From: Rhytidiadelphus loreus
Lineage: Eukaryota > Streptophyta > Bryopsida > Hypnales > Hylocomiaceae
DNA length: 64,000 nucleotides
Direction of reading: 5' to 3'
Assembly (NCBI GenBank): GCA_947034895.1
Contig: OX344765.1
Coordinates: 38,259,001-38,323,000 of the forward strand
This document shows, in pieces, positions 47,292 to 58,494 of the stretch. A program made the position numbers and the translations under genes. The notes under the pieces are model-generated. The model worked only from the letters and a program-made list of their open reading frames with translations, searched no databases and was not told where the DNA came from. The first letter of the stretch is position 1, and the number at the start of each line of letters is the position of its first letter.

Positions 47292-50200
47292 AGCTCCAAA
47301 TCAACAGCAGTTGAGGCACTCTCGATGTCAAGCAACCCAATTCTGGATAAAACTCTTACTAGCACTTCACTCTAATCGATCGACCGTGTGCTAGGCTGAG
47401 ATGAATTGTATGAACGGGAAACCAACAAATTGTTCCTGGCCAGGCTAAAAAGTGCCGTAGCTTCACATACACACGAGCACAAGCCTGCACGCGACATTGA
47501 CTTCCATGTAGCTGCAGTGCGCAGGACAACGCAGGTGTAATTTCACATTTCCACCCCACCCACCAAGCCATTTTTCCCACAAATTTTAGAAAAAGGCAGA
47601 CATACCCTAACCCGTCCACTCATGTACCAGTGCTGTACATTTGTTTTTTAGAATGTACTGCATCGGTACATGAAGATGGAATTGGGCATGGGGGGTGGGA
47701 ATGGATATTTCTACCTGACATGAGCAGCTCCAATAATATGCCAAATAAGCCCACCATAGTCGGTGTTTTGGGATGAAAATGTGTAATAGATGTTTGACCT
47801 TGTCAAAATAGTTTCTTTGATACAACAAAAGTTGTAGGTTTTTTTGGTGTCGACAACCCCAACATCAAAATAATTTTGTTCTCGTCGAATTTCTATTTTT
47901 TTCCTACAAATAGTTCATTAGGGCATCAATAGTGAAGATTATTTTGCTTTGGGGCACCAAGAACCTTGTGTTGGTTGGGATGGCAAAATAACATATTGCA
48001 GAGGTGGGACAAATAAGAATTTCTTGCAACCAAACACTCCCCCTTTTTTTCCCAAGATGAACTTTCCCAATACTATTAGCAATGTTTTAAGGTAGGTATA
48101 CCCATGTTAGATCTCCGCTTAGCTGCATTTCCTATGTGCATGTACCCAATCATTTTATTTAGACATATGTATTAAGGTAATATGCATACTTATAATCGTC
48201 ACTAATTACAACTAAATGTAGTTACTATTATTAAACATAAGTTATCATTCTTGGTTCATATTGGCAACTAAAAGTGGAATTCAACACAATTTAGTATGCA
48301 TTCTTTGAACACCATATGGATAAGTTATGAAACTTCAAAGTATCATCTCTAGGTGTATTAAAAAACAACACTAAGGTCTCATAGATTCTCATGTTTTAAT
48401 TGTGTACATTTTGTGTAATCAATATTTAGGATTTTGTAATGTTTTTTTGTTCAACGTAGGTGTTGAATTTTAGGCACTATTGATTATAGATGTACATACT
48501 TTAGATAGGTCTGTAATTGGAACCAAAATGGTAATTAATGAGTACCTACTTTAACTCCTATATTTTTGCATTGTTTTGATGCCAAAAACTACTTAAAACT
48601 ACTCTTAGTCAAAGCAAGGTCAAAATCTTCACCAATATTGTTTTTTTGATAAATTCAATAGTAGAATATTTATGTTAATGCATTTAAGTATGTCCTCCTA
48701 AACTCTTAGAGTGAAGACCTCCATTGATTGCAAGATCAATGTGCCTAAACTTCAAAGACTAGGATTTTTTGTGCCTTTACAAAGTGAAATCTTGTCTTCA
48801 AAATTTAGAAAACATGTGTCTTGTAACTTGCGTGTTTGGCCACAATGTGGAAAATGGGTTGAAAGTACATAGAAAAAACGTTACCAAAAAAACTTTCATA
48901 TTCATCTTTTAAAAATTTATAAAATAGAAGGTGATACTTAATGAAAGAAAAATCTAGATCACTAATAACTTCATAAGAAATTGAGAATTGTAAATCCCAA
49001 TGATGAAAATGTTCTAGTTTACTTAGCAATACATACTATATGTTTTGTTTTTATTTGGAAATTTCAAAATTGAATTCAAAAAATGACTTTATATATTTTT
49101 TTTCTACCTTTATTGCCTCCAAAATAAAACTACTTATAACTTTCACCTCACTAGTTGGAATTGAATATTTCAAATATTTTTGTATGGGTGTAAATATACA
49201 CATCACTAGTTGCAATTAATATATTTCTATCATTTTTTTTCTTGTCTGCTATGACATTAAAATTGAAAAATTCCTTATAACTTTTGTAGTATTTATCCAA
49301 ATGACATGAAAGAAGTTTCACATGTAAAGCATGATGATTAGAAGCTATCTTGAATATTTCAAGCAAAACATCCTCAAGTTTGAAGCCAATAGAGTCAACA
49401 AAGTATTCTCAAAATTACCAAAGTGGACTCCTCAATCCTTTAGGGGGTAATCCATTAGAACATCAAAGTCCGTATTTGGGATGATGAATAGAGTATTTCT
49501 TGGGATTTTTTAAATCTAAATTAATTTTCATTAATCCAATGTAATATTGGAATATTAAAACCGGATAACTTCCTTTTATAACCAATTTGATGAAAATGGA
49601 GGTAACCCCCAAAATACATAAAAGTGGTTCTTTTAGGCCTTCTTGAAGTGACCAGTGTAGAAAATATTGTAACCACTTTAGGTGAGTAAGATGATTGTTT
49701 ATGGATACACTTTACTTTGCTTTGGAGGTAGTTTAAAGATTCTTTTGGGCCAATTGGACAACAATCTTCAAACAATCATAACAATTTCATACTTCATAAA
49801 AAAAAATCGCTCTGGCTATTTTTTCACAATTGACTTTATGTGTGGGAAAAATCAAAAGAATTCAACAAATGCCAGTCATTCTACCCATAATGGGCTAGTT
49901 CAGCTTATAAAATCATGGGTGAACAAATTTGGTCGGTTTTAGGTGTGTTATAGGAGAGGGCTCGAAAACAGTTCAGGCATTTTGAACCGCTCAGTAGGGG
50001 GCTCTGAAATGGATCCTTGATATTAGTAAAATGGACTTGTGGTTACTTCAAAGTATGATAAAGTTTGGTTTACAGTCCTTGGATGGACGGTTTTAAAGTC
50101 ACAATGGGTTCATTCCTAATCATGTAGATAGTTGTTTTTAATTTTCATTCAAAATAATATTTTGTAGTCCAACTACCTTCTTATTAATGTCAAAAAAATC

Positions 50201-50704
50201 TGAAATAATGTTTTATTCAAGCATTCATTTCAGATTTTGAAACGGTCGCTTTTAGAGACCATCTTCCCCACTTTTATACGTTAAAATGTTAATTTTTGAA
50301 CAAAGTCTGATTTTTTTCCAATCTAAGTATGAGCAGATTTTCAAGGCCTACCAATCACAATTAGGACCCTATGCCACTTTCCAAAAATTCATAAGTAATT
50401 TATAAAAGCTCCGAAAATTACGAAACGACTTGTGTTAGATTCCCCATCTTCTTGTCTTTGACTGAAAAATGAATCAAAAATACTTACATCTAAAAAAACT
50501 ACTTGAAAAAGGTTGACCAGGTCTTAAATGAGCGGTTTCTGAGCCTGTTACCTTACGACCTCTAGGGTTTAGTATTGTAGAATCGCTGTTATTCCAAATT
50601 GAAGGTACATAAATCTCCTTCAGTCCTTGAGCATTACCATTTCTTCTAAACACTGTGCTCACGTCCAATTCTCCACCGAAACTCTGATTCTCGGCTTCAG
50701 TTGA
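47292..50704. other. Intergenic region, TMEM256 promoter then AT-rich repeats
   Basis: The first 300 bases upstream of TMEM256 are less AT-rich and presumably hold its promoter. From about 47830 the DNA is AT-rich and repeat-derived; 49760-49920 resembles 21660-21830. A CTTTAGGGGGTAA end near 49440 recalls the TTAA families. No gene recognised. Confidence 0.4.
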
Positions 50705-51017
50705 TTACCAAATCCTGGTGGAATAAATGATCAAAGATTTGAGCTTCGACCGTTTGTAGATGGGCACAGTTCCTGCTCTTCGTTTCCGCTCCCTCAAATC
50801 AGTTTCGGAGCCCTTGGGATTGTCAATTTGAAGCTCTTGTGTAGGGTCCATCATTTTCTGTCCTTCTCCAGAATCCCTTCGTCTTGTGTATGAGATTGCC
50901 ATTGCTGGACAGCCCACTCTGGCATCTCTCAGCTTCGCAGCTCCCCAGAGCCGCCTGCTGAGTGTAGCGTGGAAGGCGAGGCAAGGGTTGAAGGGGGCCC
51001 GATTTTTGGCGGAGGCC

Positions 51018-53276
51018 ATGAGCCATTCCAGTGGCAGGGATTTGCATTTGGGTGCCTCGAATGGATCCAGAGAAACCGGCGGTGTGGAGGATTGGGGTGG
51101 GGCGAACCTTAAGGTGCTCGCCGACCGCCTTCGACATTACAGGTGAAGCCTTTGCTCTCGTGCCCTGAATGTGATGTGTCGTAAGGTTGTGGTGGTAAAG
51201 GATGTTCTAGTCGAAATTAGTGTCAATGTCCTCCGTGCTTGTAACAGCGAGCATCTAGATGTTGAGTTACTTGTTTGTATCGTGTCGAATTTTTCACGTG
51301 CTTGCGATCCGAAACGAGAAGCTTGTGCACCTTAAAGGCTGAATCTCGGAGAAGGGCAGCGGCAAGAAAGGGCGACGGAGGAAACGTTGCAGATGAATTT
51401 CCAGCAGAAACCCTAGAACTGATTAAGAGAGGTTGACCACGAAAGAGATACTCTAGCTATTTTTCAAGAGAGTTGATGAGCATCCCTCCCGGGATGCGAG
51501 TCTCCTCTTCATGTAGAATCGTACACTGCCGAGTGTAATTGTTCGTGACGAATCCATTCCCTTGTGCACTTCAAGGTTGAATCTCGGAGAAGGGCAGCAG
51601 CAAGAGGGGATTAAAGGCTCTGGACAGAGGAAACGCTGTAGATGAATCCAGCAGAAACCCTAGAATTGGCGAAAAGAGGTTGACCCCGAGAGAAAGAGAT
51701 ATACCCTGGCTATTTCAAGAGCGTTGATGGAACATCTCTCTAGAATCTGCTCCCTGTGGAATTGCACACTGACGTGCTTAACGAATTCATTCCCAAAACA
51801 GGGCTCCAGCAAGTTCGTGGGCGCCAGCTGATTCTGAAACGCAAGGGGGCGTGACGTCCAGCGTGGGGATGCCGACCTCTGTAGCGAATGCAAAAGACAT
51901 CAAGGGGTCGCCCATGTCCAAGCGGGCTGCTGTGCTTCTGTGTCTCTTCCAAGGTGCTGAGGGCGAGCTTCGTGTGATCCTCACAAAGAGGGCTGGCTCC
52001 TTGTCCTCGCATTCAGGTTTGGCTCCTGGATTGCCCTTCTCCAGTGACGTTCTGGCATTTTCTTGGGCACCTTCCTCTTTCCTCCCCTTCTTGGCTTGAC
52101 AGATGAGTGGCTCACGTACAGGAGAAGTGGCACTTCCTGGTGGCAAGAGGGATGAAGGAGAGGACGACAAGGCCACTGCCTTGCGTGAAGCGCACGAAGA
52201 AATTGGATTGGAACCTTCCCATGTGAAGATCGTCACAGTTCTCGAGCCGTTTCTTTCCAAAGTAAGCATCCTCTTGTCGTCGTCGTTATCAAACTTCTGA
52301 GATGATGATATGGCTCACATCATAGTTCTTGGAAATGCATCCCCTTTTGTGCATTCGTTTTCCTGGTTCTTAGCCTCCTTCGTTGCGGTGGTGCAGCACT
52401 TGCTTACAGTGACCCCAGTTGTTGGAATACTCCCAGAGCACCACAAGTTCGAACCAAGACCAAATGCCGGGGAAGTGGACTCCATATTCGATGTTCCCAT
52501 CGAAATGTTCTTGAAGGTATGTACACTTAACCGTCGTCCACACCTTCCACTATTCCTCAGCCTTTTTTACTTCTTTCTCTTTTCCAGTACGATGGCCTGG
52601 TTGCTTTGCAGAGTTGACGACTAATAAGCTCTAGGATTATCGTTACTAAGGGCCACTTTAGATTGCAGACCGGGGCAATAAGCTTGAGATAATAAGCTTA
52701 TAATGTGAACCAACTAGGGGTGAGGTAATACAAGATTAAACTAATTCATGGCGTTTATGTCACCTTCTGATGCATTCAAGGCTACGAGTTGCCTCGAAGT
52801 TGTAGGTTGAACTCTGTTATCTCGATGTGTTTAGCCTGCCATGCACGTGCCACCTCCTAGTGCTCATTCTTGTTACTTTGGGAAAATGTAAAATGGACCT
52901 TGAATAGATCAAGTAAAACAAATAAAAAATGATTTGTGCACCAATCGAGGTGTAGGATTTTCTTGTTTTCTCAATCTTGCTGCTTCAAGGTGTGCAATCT
53001 GAAGTGATCCTACACATGCATGTTTTGTCATGGCAGGATGAGCGGCATCGCACGGAAGATCGGCAGTGGATGGATATTCAGTACCGCGTGCATTACTTTG
53101 AGTACGATGCTCCAGACGGCAAGAACTACACAATCTGGGGTTTGACTGCCTCCATTCTTATTCACGCAGCGGCCATCATTCTTCAGCGTCAACCTGACTT
53201 TCCTGAGTTTTGGCCAGATTTTGATGCTTTAACCAGAAATGTAAGGGATGGAAAAGGCTCTGGAAACTTGCCCTGA
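51018..53276 (+). CDS. Nudix hydrolase, CoA-diphosphatase type, 279 aa
   Basis: Probably hydrolyses CoA, acyl-CoA or related nucleotide diphosphates (plant NUDT11/15/22-like; NUDT7-like in animals). Exons: 51018-51142, 51802-52016, 52122-52261, 52397-52516 and 53037-53276. The Nudix box is complete in exon 3: G-KRDEG-E-DDKATAL-REAHEEIGL, with all consensus Gly, Glu and Arg residues. Just before it, ILTKRAGSLSSHSGEVALPGG matches the CoA-pyrophosphatase signature (LLTKR..L..H.G.V..PGG). Exon 1 ends in ANLKVLADRLRHYR, similar to the N-terminal helix of plant homologues. The acceptor at 51801 gives the only in-phase extension compatible with exon 1; 51862 is an alternative. The ATG at 51018 is the first in frame, but the open frame upstream (from about 50830) is Ala/Ser/Arg-rich like an organelle targeting peptide, so a longer start in an unseen exon is possible. 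Convergent with HPT. Confidence 0.9.
51321..51797 (+). repeat. Tandem duplication inside Nudix intron 1
   Basis: Two diverged copies of about 240 bp (51321-51560 and 51561-51797), each starting CTTGTGCAC and containing GAATCTCGGAGAAGGGCAGC, CAGCAGAAACCCTAGAA and GAGGTTGACC. The second copy ends with CATTCCCAAAACAG, which forms the chosen exon 2 splice acceptor. The matching place in copy 1 lacks AG. Confidence 0.8.
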
Positions 53277-54452
53277 TACGAAATAGATTGGGAAGCGCTT
53301 GCATCACGAAGAACCTTGTCATTTGCATCGGATCAGTACGTTCGACTGATACTTGTGCTGTCAAAACGTAACATCATTCAGTATAGATATCTTAAGGATT
53401 GTAATACGTTTTTATGAGAACGTCCATAATTCTTTTATGATTCATGTGACATTCACATGGAACTAGGAATTTGCATTCGACAGGCCAAGCATATTTTTAA
53501 GTATAGATGATCTTTATGTGCAAGTGCACTATTGAATCTGAGAAGTTAGGCCACTAGAAAATGATACTGAGTTTCACTCTGTTTCTAGGAAATAGATCTG
53601 GTCAGCCTCTCTATACTTTCTTTTGTGCACTGAGTGTGAAATTTGCAGCATGAGTTTAGTTTTGGATGGAAATTGATCGATTTCCTGAAAGTAAGGAAAG
53701 CATGACGTGGTGATGTCATACCTTGCAGAAGTTGTGACAGCTGTGGAAGGAGGTGGCACAAGACCTTCGCATGTTTTGAGAATTCACGGTTTACATATTC
53801 AACATCCGTTACAGAGGTGAGAATCTTCATCCACCTATCCCAGTAAAGTAATTTAGAAATGTTCTGAGCAAAAGCAAGAGGTGGTTGATGCCTTCCACAC
53901 TCTTCAACGAGCACAACCTCACTTCACAACTTTGCGATCAGTCTCTCAACTCTCGGTAGTGTTTCATGTAGGCCCATTTCCGGTTAGAGGGTTCGTGCAT
54001 TTACAACGGAATACCAGGATTAATGCGACAGCACATTGATCTCTACTCATCCGGGAATATTTCTCTTCAACACTGCACGGAATGTTCACCCCACAACCAA
54101 TCGATGTGAGAACTTGACACAATTTATTGCTGAGAAGTCCAGTCTACAGTCTAGGATGAACCTGCAGCTGTTCAAGTTTCGGTCAAGGTGCCCAAACAAG
54201 AGAACATCCCAGCTGATGAACATCTTGCTTGCTTGATTTACCCTAACTAATTTCCTGGGCTCTAGCTGGCTCAGGTACACATGAGAGGAATGAAAGAGTA
54301 GAACACAATGAATGTATTTATACAATAAAACGACAGAGTCTGCTACGATTGATGAACTTAATTGTGGCTAAGAAATCTCGTTGGGGTTCCAGTCTGCAAT
54401 GAGAAACTGATGTGCTGACTTTGTGTTGTTGATAACCACAAGGTAGAAGCAT
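53277..54452. other. Convergent intergenic region between Nudix and HPT
   Basis: Holds the 3' ends of both genes. No additional gene recognised; a 109-codon antisense frame near 53585-53914 shows no motif. Confidence 0.45.
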
Positions 54453-57400
54453 TCAACGCATGAGTGGTATGAGAAAGTATTCTGCATAGAATAGCTGCAA
54501 AAAAACAGAAGTTTTGTTAGATGATAAACTCATGCCATGTATTTGTGAAGACCATCGAATTCTGTTAGGCATGGAATAAATTGCTCAAGCTCTCCTGCTA
54601 AGTACTTTGTGAGAAGCCACAAATTCTTTAACAACAATAATGTAAGAAACTAGAGCGAAAACTCACCTTCCATATGAACATGTACCATGAGGTTATGGAT
54701 GCTCTACTCTTCAGGTCCACGCTTTGAGACCTGTACCACAGTATTGTTGCAAGTGCAATATGGCCCACCACCTGCAGATATGATGTGGAAGGTCCACCAG
54801 ACCGCAAACAAGGCAATGACAGCTCAGACTCCGGCACAATCAACAATATTAAATTGGCTACAGTCTCAGGGATTTCAGGCCATGCAGCAATATTCTACGC
54901 ATGTAATTTGCGACTGATGTTTTCAAGTTATCATCAGGGAAATGCTGCAGCTGGGACTCGAATTATATTAACTTTTTGGCAACGAGCCGTGACTTAAAGT
55001 AAAGCAGTCACTAGAGAGAGGGACCTGCATCTCATACCATAGCAATTCTGCTCCAAACCACTGTGGATGTGACACCAACGACACAAGCAGACGCATAAGC
55101 TGCCTGAAGAAGTCCAACGCACATCCAGAAAACCTGGAGAACAAGTCCATCCAAAACTGACAAACACTTAGAACCTGGAACGAAGCAATAGGGCACTAAG
55201 TTTTCATCACTATGAGCATGCTCTGTAAGGAGGCACCGTCTCCGTTCTAGGACTCGAAACACAATATTCACTGTCAGACTAACCTTTTCCTGCCCTGCTC
55301 TGACGCTGAAGGTGCTTATACCGAAAATCTTATCTCCCTCTATGTCTGGAATGTCCTGCAAGGTCACAATGAATAATTGAAACAGATTAATTCATTTGTC
55401 GAGTTTTCATAAGATGAAATTATTGTTGCAAACAACCATTACATCAATCTTTCCCAACCCTTTTTCTTTGAAAACACTCTTTCTGGGACTCTTTCATGCT
55501 TTCATGTTCACGAAACCAGGACTGCGCTGTGTGTACCTTGGCAAGCGCAATGACAATGGAGAAAAAACTCATAAAGCCAATTGTAAACCATAGTGGCCTC
55601 GTCAAAGCTGCTGTCCTGCCGAATACGGAGGCCTGCATACACAAATTGGTAATTAAACTCCCAAACATTGCATGGATTGTGAAAACTTCAGGTTTACAAA
55701 TTCTGCAGCTTCCAAGCTCCAAAATTTGTCACTCACGGCTAACATCAAATTTGTGTATCGCGTCATGTTTCTTCAAGATAGTCAATTGCCAAATAGCATC
55801 GTCATAGTATTTAGTCCCAACAAACCTGCATATGAAGGTAGAACCCAAGCTGTACAACAACAGCTCTCACGGCCAGAATACAGGATGCAGCAGCAACTGC
55901 AGACCTCTTCCATCTTAGAAGAGGAACCTGAAAAAGGTTACAATGAAACAAAAGCTCATCATTGTTGAGACCTCTTATATCAAGTATCATATCCTTCGCA
56001 TTTCGTGAGCTACCTCTGTTTTTAAGAGGCCATCGTAACTAATATTAGAAAATGCGATTGCCTATCGCATGCATGTGCAACCGATGGGAGTGTAGCAACT
56101 TACATCAGCTGAGTAAGCAGTGCCAAGAACAAAGCTCACAGACAAGGCCCAAAGTAATGGTCCTGATCCAACAATTAGTCCAATTGCGAGACTCTGCGAC
56201 AGAGATCAGCTTCAAGTCAAAGACCACACGTGAAATTGTAGCTGAAAGGGAATATTTGCAGTATAATGTTGTCAGGACATGAACTCTGAGCTCGAGAACT
56301 CGGTACCACGGTCCAGGTCTTTAATTTTGACCTTACCATTCCAAACACCAGACTAAATTTCAACGACAGTTCCGTTAACTTGATGGAAATCCGTTACTTC
56401 GGCACTATTCAGGGCGTGAAACGTAAGTCCTCGGCGTTAGAACTTAGCACAAATAAATGTCACAAGTTTTGGCACCAGAATCGGGCCAATTCACGAAAAT
56501 TACAATATAAATGAAAGAACTTACCAACGCTGCGGAGATGGTCACCAATGCAATGCCAATGTTGAGAGAGAATTCGCCAGACGCCAGCGGGAGATATGGT
56601 TTATTCACCTGCAGACATTAGTTCAACGCTAGCCGTTATTAATCAAGTGTCTGTCATTGAAATAGTAAAGAGTATCAATATTCTAATTTGGTTTTATGCT
56701 AGTTCTTGTAAATTGCGTCTGGAGAAGCAACTTCTAAATATTCATGAACAGTAATAAATTCAGAGATTTACTTGGACTCGGATGAATATATCGCTATTTC
56801 TCTGCATGCTTGTAATCAAACACCAATATTATGCGTCCTGATCAAATTTTTCCACTTACATACCTTATCAATATCAATGTCAAATATTTGATTTAGTCCA
56901 ACTATGTACACGTTCATCAAAAGCGCAGGAATCACTGCCTGCAAAAATACGAGGTTTCAAATTCCGGACACTGAGGACTGGCAAGTGAATTTGACAACAT
57001 GAATAAAGTAACAAGAAGTTCTCCAGTTGTTCAGAAAGTCTTCAAGACCTACAAGTTTAATATCCTGCCTGCATATCAAATGCCGCAGCAAATTACCTTC
57101 AAGACTTACTCCTTCAGACACATGCATTAAGGTACATAATATGAAGTAAATATTCATGCTTCGGGCTCAGAAAATTTGCTACTTGCCTGAAGCAGCCCAA
57201 CCAAAAAGGTTAAGGAGATGTCAGCTGGACTTTGAATAGACAGCAGCGACACTGAAATCACACTCAATGCCTGTCAACAAAAGTTCAGTCAGTGATTCAA
57301 TACACCTTTCTTGTCTATACCGTTCACATGGCTGAAAACGGGCGATCTATGTAGAAATAATAAACTGGATTGTTAGTTGGATCCTGCATTCAAAATCAAT

Positions 57401-58494
57401 GAAATATTTTACGCTATGTCGATCACAATCAGCTTAGAAACTAACAGTAGAATCCACTCACCGAGCCAATAATGGTGTGAGGACGGGAGAACCTGTAGAA
57501 AGCATCAAACCAGCCAACACCTGCCTCCACCAGCTTTCCAGCATCTTCATCAAGAGAGTTCAAATCCACGTCCATGGGCCTCGCAGTTGCTGAGATGCAG
57601 CTGCGAGATTTTTTCACAATGTCACGACTTGCTCTCTTGTCCGCACTTCGGATAAGCCTAGCAAGCGGTTCACCATAGTGCGCGCCAGATAGCCTACATG
57701 GCGCCCGAAGGCCTAGAGGATTCGGTGGAGATGGCAAATAGCGGGGTTTCTGTCTTTCCCCTGTTTCACAATCGTATGCAATCACAATGTCAAATTCGAA
57801 GAACATCGTCAATATGCAGAAGATAATGACGAACAAATTTCAAGCTATTACATAGGATTATTCTGAACTCCGCAGCAAATAGCTGCTTCGTCACAGTGAC
57901 TGCCACACCGTTGTCCGATATACGACCTGCCACGCCGTTACTGATCACCAGCGAGGAGGTGAAGACCGCCACAGACACGAGGAATTAAAACTCAAGAAAA
58001 AGTATTCAAAAGAGCAGGTATCTACAAAGAAGCAGACTTCAATGACGTCATTCCCACCTTACTGAAAAGAATGCAAAGAACAAAGCACAGAGCAAGTCCG
58101 AATTTGCTTAACGCAAAATTCGACCCACACCACAAGCAAACCAGCAAAGGATCAACCAGCTGTAGTGCAACAATAAAATGAATCGAAATATCACAGCCAT
58201 CTGTAGCTAGTCCGAACTATAAATTCTTCAAAAGAAAACTGCATGCTCCTAAAGGCAATGCGCTGAGAGTGGCGCAGACATTGTAGATACTGTACTCCAC
58301 ATTTACGTCGATCATTAACGTATCAATTAATAGAAACGATGACGCAACTCACATTGCAAGCACGTTACTTGATGAGTTGATCGAAGAGTTACAGAGGATT
58401 GCTGTTGACATTGAGCACCGAAACCCCGCCTCTGAATACTGTGTACAAGACCTCCGTTCGAAAACAGGGCGGCTGAGTGAAAGGTTTCCATCAT
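54453..58494 (-). CDS. VTE2: Homogentisate phytyltransferase (tocopherol synthesis), 428 aa
   Basis: Plastid-envelope UbiA prenyltransferase joining homogentisate to phytyl diphosphate, the committed step to tocopherols. Twelve exons: 58494-58353, 57760-57462, 57270-57187, 56938-56864, 56608-56525, 56193-56104, 55927-55826, 55632-55537, 55355-55284, 55133-55038, 54771-54667 and 54494-54453. Apart from the phase-1 first junction, all junctions are phase 0. Exon 1 ([15 protein letters not shown]...) plus the Ser/Arg-rich start of exon 2 form a typical transit peptide. [16 protein letters not shown] follows. [13 protein letters not shown] (exons 4-5) and [13 protein letters not shown] (after an exon 8 ending in K) are the two Asp-rich Mg/diphosphate motifs, and [12 protein letters not shown] closes the protein. 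DIPDIEGD and [11 protein letters not shown] favour HPT over the paralogous solanesyltransferase. Intron 3 uses a GC donor (CAG/GCAAGT). An internal ATG at 57806 would skip exon 1 and lacks a transit peptide. Confidence 0.95.

Noticed and set aside
53585..53914. 109-codon minus-strand frame between Nudix and HPT
   Set aside because: No start context, no family resemblance and no splice partners; probably chance within a 3' region.
54453..58494. Assignment as homogentisate solanesyltransferase instead of phytyltransferase
   Set aside because: [13 protein letters not shown] and [11 protein letters not shown] are the forms found in phytyltransferase; the solanesyl enzyme has a different second Asp motif.
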